Below, piece after piece: positions 46,157 to 53,822 of a stretch of 64,000 bases of DNA. A program made the position numbers and the translations under genes. How positions within the stretch are numbered: position 1 is the stretch's first letter; every line of letters starts with the position of its first letter. Source of the DNA: Streptomyces sp. HUAS ZL42 (GTDB lineage: Bacteria; Actinomycetota; Actinomycetes; Streptomycetales; Streptomycetaceae); the NCBI RefSeq assembly GCF_040782645.1, contig NZ_CP160403.1:434001-498000 (forward strand), read 5' to 3'. The notes under the pieces were generated by a model. The model saw nothing but the letters and a program-made list of their open reading frames with translations. It did not search any database and was not told the origin of the DNA.

Positions 46157-46186
46157 GCATTGTCGTTTGTCGACCATATGGCTGCC
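46157..46186. promoter_or_regulatory. GntR-type operator upstream of the RidA operon
   Basis: GTCGTTTGTCGACCA at 46162-46176, within GCAT-N-core-N-ATA-N2-GCTGC. Matches the sites at gntR and HAD (core GTCGWTTGTCGACYA) and contains the FadR-like TTGTCGACCA. Confidence 0.7.
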
Positions 46187-46404
46187 TGTTGAGGACTGTC
46201 AACACACACTTCAGGCTCAGCACGCTCTGCAGCCGCGTGCAGCTCGATCCGCTACCGGGACTCATTCGCGGTGCGTTGGCGTTCACGCCGGTGGTGAAGC
46301 GAAACTGGACATGGCGAGGCGGAGCGTCGCCGCATCGTTCCGGCGAAGCCGGATCGGGCTGATCCGTTCCCGCGTTGTCAGTGGCCGGTGTTAGCGTCCG
46401 GATC

Positions 46405-47240
46405 GTGCGGCTTCGGTATGCCTTCCGTCTCGACCCGACACCGGCTCAGCGCAGCGCGCTGGCCCGGGCGTTCGGGTGTGCGCGGGTGGTGTACAACGAC
46501 GCGATCGTGGCGCGGGAGCGGGCGCGGGCGGCAGGGCAGGCGTTTCCCACCGCGGCGGTGCTGTCCAGGACGCTGGTGACCGAGGCGAAGAAGAGCGTTG
46601 AGCGGCACTGGCTGCGCGAGGTGTCGGCGGTCGTGCTGCAGCAGTCACTGCGGGACGCCGACAGCGCCTACCGCACCTTCTTCACCTCCCTGAGCGGAGC
46701 GCGCAAAGGTCCACGGGTGGGGGCGCCCCGCTTCAAGTCCCGCAAGGACACAAGGCAGTCGGTCCGGTTCACCGCGAACGCGCGCTGGAAGATCACCGAG
46801 TCCGGGAGGCTGCTGCTGCCGAAGATCGGCGAGGTGAAGGTGCGCTGGTCACGCACGCTGCCCGCCACCTGCTCCAGCGTCACGGACATCAGGGACGCGG
46901 CCGGGCGGTACTTCGCCAGCTTCGTCATCGACACCGACCCCGAGCAGGACCGGACCCGCTTCAGCGAGCCACACCCCGCCGACAGTACCCTCGGCATCGA
47001 CCTGGGCCTGACCCACTTCGCCGTCCTGTCCGACGGCACGAAGATCGACTCCCCGCGGTGCGGGAATGGACCTGCACGGCCTGCGGCACCCTCCACGACC
47101 GCGACCACAACGCCGCGAAGAACATCAAGGCCGCCGGACTGGCGGTGACAGCCTGCCGAGCGCCGGTAAGACCCAGTTCGACGACGACCTCGAGTGGCGA
47201 CACACCGGACCCGTCCACGTCCGGCACAACGCCGCCTGCG
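46405..47240 (+). pseudogene. IS200/IS605-type TnpB, internally deleted
   Basis: GTG 46405 opens the TnpB N-terminus (LRYAFRLDPTPAQRSALARA) followed by the wedge region and RuvC-I GIDLGLTHFAVLSDG (Asp). At about 47058 the frame jumps to the zinc ribbon and RuvC-III text TCTACGTLHDRDHNAAKNI. The roughly 100 residues between, including the RuvC-II Glu and one CxxC pair, are gone. It cannot cut DNA. No TnpA and no element ends were found. Confidence 0.8.
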
Positions 47241-47265
47241 TCCGGGGTCTGTGTGATGTCCGACC

Positions 47266-47520
47266 GTGACGTGGAGGCAACTCACCGACGAGCAACGGAA
47301 GTTGGTCGCGCCATTCCTGCCGACAGGAGAGTACGCCCCCTCCCCCGAGCGGCTGCGGGATCAGTTCGAGGGTGTGGTCCGGCGGTTCCAGGCAGGCGCG
47401 CAGTGGCGCTGGACGCCAGGCGAGTTCGGGCCTGGCCGACCGCCTACGGGCGCTTGCGGGCCTGGAGGAACGCCGGCCTCTTCACCGCGCTGCTGGAACG
47501 CCTGAGTGACCTTTCGGCAT
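47266..47520 (+). pseudogene. IS5-family transposase N-terminal fragment
   Basis: TWRQLTDEQRKLVAPFLPTG and PERLRDQFEGVVRRFQAGAQ, then after a shift PTAYGRLRAWRNAGLFTALL. Typical N-terminus of IS5-group transposases; the DDE domain is absent. Confidence 0.7.
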
Positions 47521-47560
47521 GGGCCCGCAGCGTCACGGTGGCGAGCGGGGCCTGGACACT

Positions 47561-48265
47561 TCACGCAGGCGGCATGGGCTCATGCATGCCGGGGTGTGCG
47601 TTCCCTTCATCTCGCGTCTCGGCCCGCAGCCCCATGGGGAAGTGGGCAGCCAGTTCCTGGCGGAACGCGTCGCTGTCGCCTTCCAGGGCAACCGCGGCCA
47701 ACCTCTCGTGCTCGACGACCAATTGATGCGGGTTGTCGCTGTAAGTACGGTGATCGACGCTGAGGTAGAGGCGCAGCTTGGTCTCCCAGCCGTTCCAAAG
47801 ACTCTGCAGGATGCCGTGTCCCGAGAGATCGTAGAAAAGCCCGTGGAAGCGAAGATGCGCGTCGATGCTGGCCGGGATGTCGCCCTTCTCCATTGTCCGG
47901 CGGAGATCCTCGACGGTTTGCAGCAACCGAGGCCGCTCAGGACCGCGTAGCGCTTCGGCCGAGAGCTCGGCGGCGTAGGGTTCGACAAGGAGCCGGACCG
48001 AGTCGATCTCGGCGACCTCACGAGCGCTCACCTCTACGACGAACGCCCCACGGTAGGGGATCTTGACGACGAGCCCCTCCTCCTCCAGCTTGGTCAGCGC
48101 CTCGCGCAGCGGCGACCGGCTGATCCCGAGATCCGCGGCGATGTGCGCCTCGCGCAGCTGGCCACCAGGAGGAACGGTCCCATCGAGGATGGCGGCACGC
48201 AGCGTGCGGTAGACACCTTCCGGCGTCGTCGTCCGCTGCTCCTGCCACTCGAACTTGTGGTCCAC
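47561..48265 (-). CDS. GntR-family regulator, FCD (FadR) subgroup
   Basis: 234 residues from GTG 48265 (GGGAGGG before). Winged helix REAHIAADLGISRSPLREAL (about residues 40-60) and an all-helical FCD domain with the metal-type ligands of this subgroup (DSVRLLVEPYAAELSAEAL; HLRFHGLFYDLSGH; HRTYSDNPHQLVVEHERL). It probably represses its own gene and the flanking RidA and HAD units through four matching operator sites and is released by a carboxylate ligand. Confidence 0.9.
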   Translation of the reverse strand: MDHKFEWQEQRTTTPEGVYRTLRAAILDGTVPPGGQLREAHIAADLGISRSPLREALTKLEEEGLVVKIPYRGAFVVEVSAREVAEIDSVRLLVEPYAAELSAEALRGPERPRLLQTVEDLRRTMEKGDIPASIDAHLRFHGLFYDLSGHGILQSLWNGWETKLRLYLSVDHRTYSDNPHQLVVEHERLAAVALEGDSDAFRQELAAHFPMGLRAETRDEGNAHPGMHEPMPPA

Positions 48266-48295
48266 CCCGTTGCCCTCCCTCGATGTTCGTCGACC

Positions 48296-48325
48296 GCATG
48301 GTCGTTTGTCGACTATACCGCTGCG
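48296..48325. promoter_or_regulatory. GntR-type operator at gntR
   Basis: GTCGTTTGTCGACTA at 48301-48315, 36 bases before the GntR start and in the same extended context (GCAT ... ATA ... GCTGC) as the site at 46162. Confidence 0.7.
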
Positions 48326-48489
48326 GTTGTGGACCACACCTCAAGTCGGCCGTCCGGCACGGTGATCCCTGGGAACCCGCTCGAGTCCTCGCAGCGGCTG
48401 GTCGGCCACCGCCGGGTTGCCCCGGAGGGCGGTGTCCTGGCACGGCAGGCAGGCGCCGACTGGCCAAGTTGTTGACAGCCGATACCATC

Positions 48490-48525
48490 TGGTCGACAAT
48501 CGACTCCAGATGGTCGACAATCGAC
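48490..48525. promoter_or_regulatory. Tandem GntR-type operators upstream of HAD
   Basis: TGGTCGACAATCGAC occurs twice (48490-48504 and 48511-48525), 21 bp apart, in opposite sense to the other two sites and differing from the first by one base. About 40-75 bases before the HAD start. Confidence 0.7.
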
Positions 48526-48565
48526 CAGAACATCAGACCGCTCCGCTGAAGCACCAGGAGGACCA

Positions 48566-49246
48566 GTGGGATTCGACGTCAAGCCCAAGTTCGTGACGTT
48601 CGACATGAATGGAACGCTGATCAAGTTCAGCATCAACGACGCGATGCGTGAGGTCCTGGGCGACCGACTGCCGGCCGAGGTCGCCGACGAGTACCTGCGG
48701 ATCTGCAAGGCGTACCGGATCGACGAATGCACGGGCGTGTACCAGCCGTTCCACCAGGTCGTCGCTCGTTCCATGGAGCGCGCCCTGAACAAGGTCGGTC
48801 TCGAGTACCGCGAGGACGAGGCGCGGGCGGTGTACGAGCGCATCCCCACCTGGGGCCCGTACCCCGGTGTCACCGAGGCGCTGAACCGCCTGGCCGAGGA
48901 GGTCCCGCTGGTCATCATCACCAACAGCGACACCGCCCATGCCGTGCGCCTCGCGGAGAACCTCAAGGCCCCCTTCGAGGTCATCATCAGCGCCGAGGAG
49001 ATGGGCGTCTACAAGCCGCGACTCCGCGCGTTCGAGTACATGTTCGACAAGCTTGGCGTGACACCCGACGAGATCGTCCACGTCTCCGCGAGCCCGATGT
49101 ACGACCACCGCTCCGCGGCCATCATGGGCATCGAGAACAAGGTGTACGTCGACCGCGGCTTCGAGCACGACGAGCACTGGCTCGGCTACGAGCGGATCAC
49201 CGACATCGCCGACCTCCCCGTCCTGTTGGGCCTCCCGCGCCCCTGA
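48566..49246 (+). CDS. HAD-superfamily hydrolase (haloacid dehalogenase type II-like)
   Basis: 226 residues from GTG 48566, CAGGAGGA before. Motif I TFDMNGTL with nucleophile Asp13, motif II IITNSD, motif III Lys in GVYKPR and motif IV HVSASPMYDHRSA. The residue two after the nucleophile is Asn15, not the Asp of HAD phosphatases, which fits a carbon-halogen or other C-X hydrolase over a phosphatase. Type II enzymes turn L-2-haloacids into D-2-hydroxyacids. GntR-type sites lie in its promoter, so it acts in the same pathway as RidA. Confidence 0.85.
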   Translation: MGFDVKPKFVTFDMNGTLIKFSINDAMREVLGDRLPAEVADEYLRICKAYRIDECTGVYQPFHQVVARSMERALNKVGLEYREDEARAVYERIPTWGPYPGVTEALNRLAEEVPLVIITNSDTAHAVRLAENLKAPFEVIISAEEMGVYKPRLRAFEYMFDKLGVTPDEIVHVSASPMYDHRSAAIMGIENKVYVDRGFEHDEHWLGYERITDIADLPVLLGLPRP

Positions 49247-49261
49247 CGCCCGCGCGGAGAC

Positions 49262-49425
49262 TGAGGACCGAAGCCACCGGTCTCGTCGGCAACGCGCACG
49301 TCGTCGACCACCGGGCGGTGGGCTCCGGCTCCTGCATCTCCGACCCGCCGCCGTTCAAGGACGGTGAGCTGCCGGGTCGGGGCGTTGTCGGCCGGGGCGT
49401 CCAGCTGGAGACCGCGAAGGGGTCG
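49262..49425 (+). pseudogene. Fragment of a second RidA
   Basis: Encodes GNAHVVDHRAVGSGSCISD and GELPGRGVVGRGVQLETAK, matching PYYVHHRSVDSSIYIS and WLLGQGIVGRDVDLETAR of the intact RidA at 45.5 kb. No start, truncated at the helix. Confidence 0.7.
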
Positions 49426-49429
49426 CGCG

Positions 49430-49540
49430 CCGTGCCGCCGAGGCGATCGCCGAGGCCGTCCTCTTCCTCGCGTCGTCCGAGTCCTCGTACATCACCGGGG
49501 CGCCCCTCCCCGTCGGCGGCGGCTTCACCGCCTTCTACCA
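49430..49540 (+). pseudogene. C-terminal fragment of a second SDR
   Basis: In another frame from the RidA scrap: AIAEAVLFLASSESSYITGA and PVGGGFTAFYH, matching VADAVLFFASSESSYVTGA and TVDGGYTAF of the SDR at 43.5 kb. The pair RidA-SDR was therefore duplicated here and has decayed. Confidence 0.7.
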
Positions 49541-49580
49541 CCGGCCCACGCAGTTCCCAGAGACAGATGAAGGACTCACC

Positions 49581-50984
49581 ATGAACGCCCTTGCGGCACC
49601 ACCCCGAAACGGAGAGCTCGGCTTCTGGGTGGCCGGGCTGGCCGACAAGAGGCCCTCATTCCCCCGCTTCACCGGCCAGCACTCCGTCGACGTGGCCATA
49701 GTCGGCGGCGGCTACACCGGCCTCTGGGCCGCGTACTTCGCCAAGAAGCTCGAACCGTCGCTCTCCGTCGCCGTCTTCGAGGCCGAACAGGTCGGCTACG
49801 GCGCATCAGGACGCAACGGCGGCTGGCTCTCGGCCATGCCTCCGGGAAACCGTGCCACCTTCGCCCGCGCCGGGGGAGGGCTGGAGGCGAGCCGGGCGCT
49901 GCAGCAGGAATTCGTCGCCGGCGTCGACGCCGTCCTGGACATCCTCCAGGCCGAGGGCATCGATGCCGATCAGCACAAGGGCGGCGCGCTCGTCGCCGCC
50001 CACACGGAGGCGGGGCTGGGCCGGCTTGTCGCCAGGCGTGACGCCGACCTGAAGTACGGGCTGAGCGACGACGAGGTCCACATGCTCGACCGGGAGGAGT
50101 TCCGCAGCCGGATCAACATCTCCACCGTCCACGGCGGGCTCTTCTACCAGCACTGCGCGCGGTTCCACCCCGCGAAGCTCGTCTACGGCCTCGCCGACAC
50201 CCTGACCTCCATGGGGGTCAGGATCTACGAGGGCAGCCGAGTGGACAGTGTCGCGGGCAGGACCGTCACCCTGGCCAACGGACGCGTCACCGCGGCGAAG
50301 ACGTTCATCTGCACCGAAGGCTATTCGGGACAGCTGCTCGGCCGCCGGACCCTGATCCCGGTCAATTCCTCGATGATCGTGACCAGGCCCCTGCCGGAGG
50401 AGGCGTGGCAGCAGATCGGCTGGGACGGGCCCCAGTGCCTCAACGACTCCGCGCACACCTTCATCTATGCCCAGCGGACGTCGGACGGCCGTATCGCCAT
50501 GGGGGGCCGCGGTGTCCCCTACCGTTTCGGGTCCGGCACGGGGGGAACCGGTGCGACCGCCCAGTCCACCATCGACCTGATCTCGCACAAGCTCAGTTCC
50601 TTCTTCCCGGGCATTCCCTTCGAGGTGGACCACGCCTGGTCGGGAGTCCTGGGTGTCACGCGGGACTGGAACGGCGGCGTGCACTGGGACCCGGCATCGG
50701 GAATCGGATCGTCCACCGGCTACGCGGGACACGGCGTCACCTCGGCCTACGTCGGCGGCAGGACTCTCGTGGAGCTCGCCTTCGAGAAGGAAACCGAACG
50801 GACCACCCTTCCCTGGGTCGGCTACCGGGCGCGGAAGTGGGAACCGGAACCCATCCGCTGGCTGGGCGTTCACGCCATGTACCGGCTCTTCGGCATTGCC
50901 GACCAGTGGGAAGAGCGCAGGGGCTCCAGCAGGACCTCACTCCTGGCCAGATTCGGCAGCAGGCTCGCCGGACTTCACGAGTAA
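49581..50984 (+). CDS. FAD-dependent amine/amino-acid oxidase (DAO family, PuuB-like)
   Basis: 467 residues. FAD motif VAIVGGGYTGLWAAYFAKKL (about 38-57), the ASGRNGGWLS segment that follows the cofactor site in gamma-glutamylputrescine oxidases, and a C-terminal GYAGHGVTSAYVGGRTL. Oxidises a secondary or primary amine to an imine with release of H2O2. In the same direction as HAD and the next oxidase (gap 20 bp), so it is part of that operon. Confidence 0.9.
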   Translation: MNALAAPPRNGELGFWVAGLADKRPSFPRFTGQHSVDVAIVGGGYTGLWAAYFAKKLEPSLSVAVFEAEQVGYGASGRNGGWLSAMPPGNRATFARAGGGLEASRALQQEFVAGVDAVLDILQAEGIDADQHKGGALVAAHTEAGLGRLVARRDADLKYGLSDDEVHMLDREEFRSRINISTVHGGLFYQHCARFHPAKLVYGLADTLTSMGVRIYEGSRVDSVAGRTVTLANGRVTAAKTFICTEGYSGQLLGRRTLIPVNSSMIVTRPLPEEAWQQIGWDGPQCLNDSAHTFIYAQRTSDGRIAMGGRGVPYRFGSGTGGTGATAQSTIDLISHKLSSFFPGIPFEVDHAWSGVLGVTRDWNGGVHWDPASGIGSSTGYAGHGVTSAYVGGRTLVELAFEKETERTTLPWVGYRARKWEPEPIRWLGVHAMYRLFGIADQWEERRGSSRTSLLARFGSRLAGLHE

Positions 50985-51004
50985 ACGAAAAGGAAACTGC
51001 TCTC

Positions 51005-52150
51005 ATGGACGCAGAACTCGCCGTCATCGGCCTGGGCAGCATCGGAAGCATGGCCCTGTGGCAGGCCTCCCGGCTGTCCGACTCGGTAGTGGGCTTCGAG
51101 GCCGCCACCCCCGCCCACGGCCGCAGTGCCGTGGGCGGCGACACCCGCCTGTTCCGCATGGTCTACCTCGGGAGGCCCGAGTACTACCCCATCATCGAAC
51201 GCTCCCGCAGCCTCTGGGCCGAGCTCGAAGCGGAAACGGGGCAGGAAATCCTTACCCCTACCGGGGGCGTGTCCATCGGGACGGCGAACGGCAGTTTCAT
51301 CAACAGCCTCCTCGAGACAACGCGCATCACCGGAGCCGAGCACTACGTCCTCAGCCGCGAGGAGATGGCGGAACGCTACCCCCAGCACAACCTCCGCCCC
51401 GACGACTGCGCCGTCTACGACCCCCGCGCCGGCGTTCTGCGCACCGACCGCGCCGTCAGCGCCGCCGTCGCGGCGGCCCGGGCGAACGGCGCCACCGTCC
51501 TTCAGAACACACCCGTGGACAGCATCACCGAAACCGACCAGGGCGTGGTCGTCACCTCGGGCGACAGAACCTGGACGTTCGAGAAGGTCGTCGTCGCCTC
51601 GGGCGGCTGGTCCCGAAGGCTCATGCCCGACCACCTCAAGGCCGTCACGGAAACCCATCGGATCGTCCTGACCTGGTTCGTCGCCCAGGACGGCACACAG
51701 TTCTCGCCGGAGAGATTCCCCGTCTTCGCCCGGGTGCACGGCGATCGCTCCATGTACGGCGCACCCGCCGTCGACGGTGTGACGGTCAAGGCATCGGTGG
51801 ACGGACCGCTGGACGGGCGCGGAAGGGAAACCCCCGACCCGGACTCCGTGCCAAGAGAACTCACCAGGGAAGAAATCGAGAAGGTGACCGATATCGTCAC
51901 CGAATTCTTTCCGGGCCTCACCCCCACCATCGTGCGCTCCGACGCCTTCCCCGACCTCTTCACCGAGGACAGGCACCCCCTCCTCGGCTGGATGGATGAG
52001 AACAGCAGGGTCTACTGCGCCACCGGATTCTCCGGAAAGGGCTTCAAAATGGCGACCGGCTACGGCCACATCGCCGCACACGAGGCGCTCGGCAAACAGA
52101 CCATCGAAGGCCTCGACTTCGTGCGTCCGGACCGGTTCGAGACCAGGTAG
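51005..52150 (+). CDS. SolA/monomeric sarcosine oxidase-like FAD enzyme
   Basis: 381 residues, the length of monomeric sarcosine / N-methyltryptophan oxidases. ELAVIGLGSIGSMALWQAS binds ADP; GDTRLFRMVYLGRPEY and TGFSGKGFKMATGYG are family signatures. At the position of the covalent-FAD cysteine (Cys315 in Bacillus enzyme) stands Asp317 (PDLFTED), so flavin is probably not bound through this site. Oxidises an N-methyl or other secondary amine. Likely cotranscribed with the PuuB-like gene. Confidence 0.87.
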   Translation: MDAELAVIGLGSIGSMALWQASRLSDSVVGFEAATPAHGRSAVGGDTRLFRMVYLGRPEYYPIIERSRSLWAELEAETGQEILTPTGGVSIGTANGSFINSLLETTRITGAEHYVLSREEMAERYPQHNLRPDDCAVYDPRAGVLRTDRAVSAAVAAARANGATVLQNTPVDSITETDQGVVVTSGDRTWTFEKVVVASGGWSRRLMPDHLKAVTETHRIVLTWFVAQDGTQFSPERFPVFARVHGDRSMYGAPAVDGVTVKASVDGPLDGRGRETPDPDSVPRELTREEIEKVTDIVTEFFPGLTPTIVRSDAFPDLFTEDRHPLLGWMDENSRVYCATGFSGKGFKMATGYGHIAAHEALGKQTIEGLDFVRPDRFETR

Positions 52151-52202
52151 CCCACCCACTTCCGCCGCATCGGCGCAGTAGCCTCGGTATCGCCATCCGG
52201 CT

Positions 52203-52248
52203 GACGGTCGTTGTGGGACTCATCTCTTGATGTCCCGCAACGACCGTC
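52203..52248 (+). terminator. Strong hairpin closing the oxidase operon
   Basis: 17-bp stem GACGGTCGTTGTGGGAC / GTCCCGCAACGACCGTC with one G-T style mismatch and a 12-base loop, 53 bases after the stop. Confidence 0.75.
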
Positions 52249-52399
52249 TGTCATCTGCTGAACGATCCACCCGTGAAGAGACTCGGCTTTACGCTGATCC
52301 GGAGGACGGGAAACGGTGAATTGAACGTCGTGTCAGTTGGCGAGTCGGCGGTAGCTGATGAGGGCTGGGGCGGTGCAGGGGCCGGCAGCCGGCGAGCCA

Positions 52400-52620
52400 G
52401 GAGCATGCGTGGGCGCGCGGCGAGGTGCTCGCCGAAGGCGAGAGTCCTTCCCGCGCGTCATACCGCCGAACCGGACATGACGGTTTTCTGTCATCACGCG
52501 CGCCCAGCCAGAAGGCTGTTATCCGGCATGCGCAAGGTCGGCGAGTGAACGGACATGGTGAACCTGAACGTTGCCCCTGCTCCCGCAGATCTCGCAGGTA
52601 CCACAAGGAGGGCGCGTCGG
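52400..52620 (-). mobile_element. Group II intron relic (maturase HNH end, domains V and VI)
   Basis: Reverse strand 52620-52519 encodes TCEICGSRGNVQVHHVRSLA, the HNH endonuclease end of group II intron maturases. It is followed 18 bases on by a domain V-like hairpin at 52501-52468 (arms around GACAGAAAACCGTC, closing with CCGGTTC) and a GC-rich stem 52467-52405 that could be domain VI. The reverse transcriptase part, most of the HNH domain and domains I-III are missing. Confidence 0.5.
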
Positions 52621-52740
52621 CCCGCCGGGAGAGTCCGGCAGCTCCACCGACGCCCTGGCCGCCATGCTTCGGCCGACAGGCCTACGGCGGCGGAATCGCC
52701 TTACCGGCGCAGTGCCACCGACCGCGGCGCCGACGTGAAC

Positions 52741-52778
52741 GGCATCGGCCCGCCGGACTCTCCCGGCGGGCCGATGCC
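52741..52778 (-). terminator. 16-bp perfect hairpin
   Basis: GGCATCGGCCCGCCGG, loop ACTCTC, CCGGCGGGCCGATGCC, just beyond the end of the reverse-strand GH relic. A 20-bp inverted copy of its core lies at 52619-52638. Confidence 0.65.
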
Positions 52779-52816
52779 CCGTCATCCGTCATGTGCCGTC
52801 GTGGTGGTGAGTCACG

Positions 52817-53226
52817 TCAGTCCTTGCCGGTGAGCCTCCCGTAGTTGGCGCGGTACACGTCCGTCATGTAGATGAAGACGTCCCCGCCGCCGCTGTCCAC
52901 GAAGGGCTCGGCGATCTCCAGGGCGTCCGAGCCGGGATGCTGCTGACCGTCCTGATCCTTGGTGTTGGTCGTCTTCAGCCCCATCCCCTCGATGAGGTTG
53001 TTTGTCGGCACCCCCGGGCCGTACAGCCGTACAGCGCCCCGGACGCGCCTCCACGGAAGGCTCCGGTGGTGGTGCCCAGGTCGACGGTGAGGGTGGGAGT
53101 GGCGGCGGAGGCCGGCGTCGCCGTCACGGTGGTGACACCGGCGCTGACGTTCAGCGGGAGCAGCGCCTTGGTGACGCCGCGCAGGACGCGTCTCGTGGAC
53201 GAGCGTCTTTGCCCGATTGCTTGCAT
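52817..53226 (-). pseudogene. N-terminus of a secreted glycosidase-like protein
   Basis: Start at 53226 opens a signal-bearing N-terminus (QRRSSTRRVLRGVTKALLPL, cut after TPASA) followed by TLTVDLGTTTGAFRGGASG. A one-base loss in the tandem CTGTACGG pair near 53030 shifts to GVPTNNLIEGMGLKT and GGGDVFIYMTDVYR, after which the gene ends abruptly. It resembles the first 130 residues of large secreted hydrolases of the GH39 kind; the family is uncertain. Confidence 0.55.
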
Positions 53227-53375
53227 GTGCCTTCGTCCCTTCAGGGATGGGGCTGATGGTTCTGTGCCGGCCCCCGTGCCGGGACGTGGGGGCGGGCCTG
53301 TCGCCCGCGGTTCTGGCGACGGTGGTGTCGGTCCGGTGGGGCCCCCTGGCCAGCCGGGAACCCCCGAAGGACGCC

Positions 53376-53560
53376 TCAGCCCATGCCCTGGAGGCGCCAG
53401 ATCTGGTTCCTCTTGGTGCTCAGCGCGCTCGCCGGGTCACAGGTCCACTGGTGGATCTTCGCGCCGGCTGCGGTCGAGATCTCGCTGACGTCCACGCACT
53501 TGCCACTGTGGACGGCGGCCAGTTGGTAGTCCTTGAGCGCCGCCTCGGCATCCGACTTGC
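53376..53560 (-). pseudogene. CBM13 (ricin-type lectin) fragment
   Basis: Encodes YQLAAVHSGKCVDVSEISTA, then IHQWTC and NQIWRLQGMG at a stop. One complete QxW repeat; probably the C-terminus of the truncated glycosidase next to it after an internal deletion. Confidence 0.6.
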
Positions 53561-53734
53561 CACCTTTCCCCGCCACTACGCCAGCCTCATCGGGCACGCA
53601 CCTTCTGCCCGCGTCCCCGCCAGCCGCCGACCCCTCGACCCACACGCCCCCTCCCAAGCAGGAAGGGGGCGATCCTCAGCCGACTCCGGCAAGAGACCAC
53701 TGACCCGCGCCACACATCCGTGCACTCTTAATAA

Positions 53735-53755
53735 GTTTCAGGTTGGAACTGAAAC
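53735..53755. promoter_or_regulatory. Palindrome upstream of the aminotransferase
   Basis: GTTTCAG, 7-base spacer, CTGAAAC, in a locally AT-rich stretch about 70 bases before the ATG. Candidate operator, perhaps for the ROK regulator downstream. Confidence 0.5.
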
Positions 53756-53822
53756 GAACTCTGGTAGGCTGCCCCTGAAGCAGCCGCGCCGAGATGCAAG
53801 CCACGAAGGAGGGGACCTGCTG

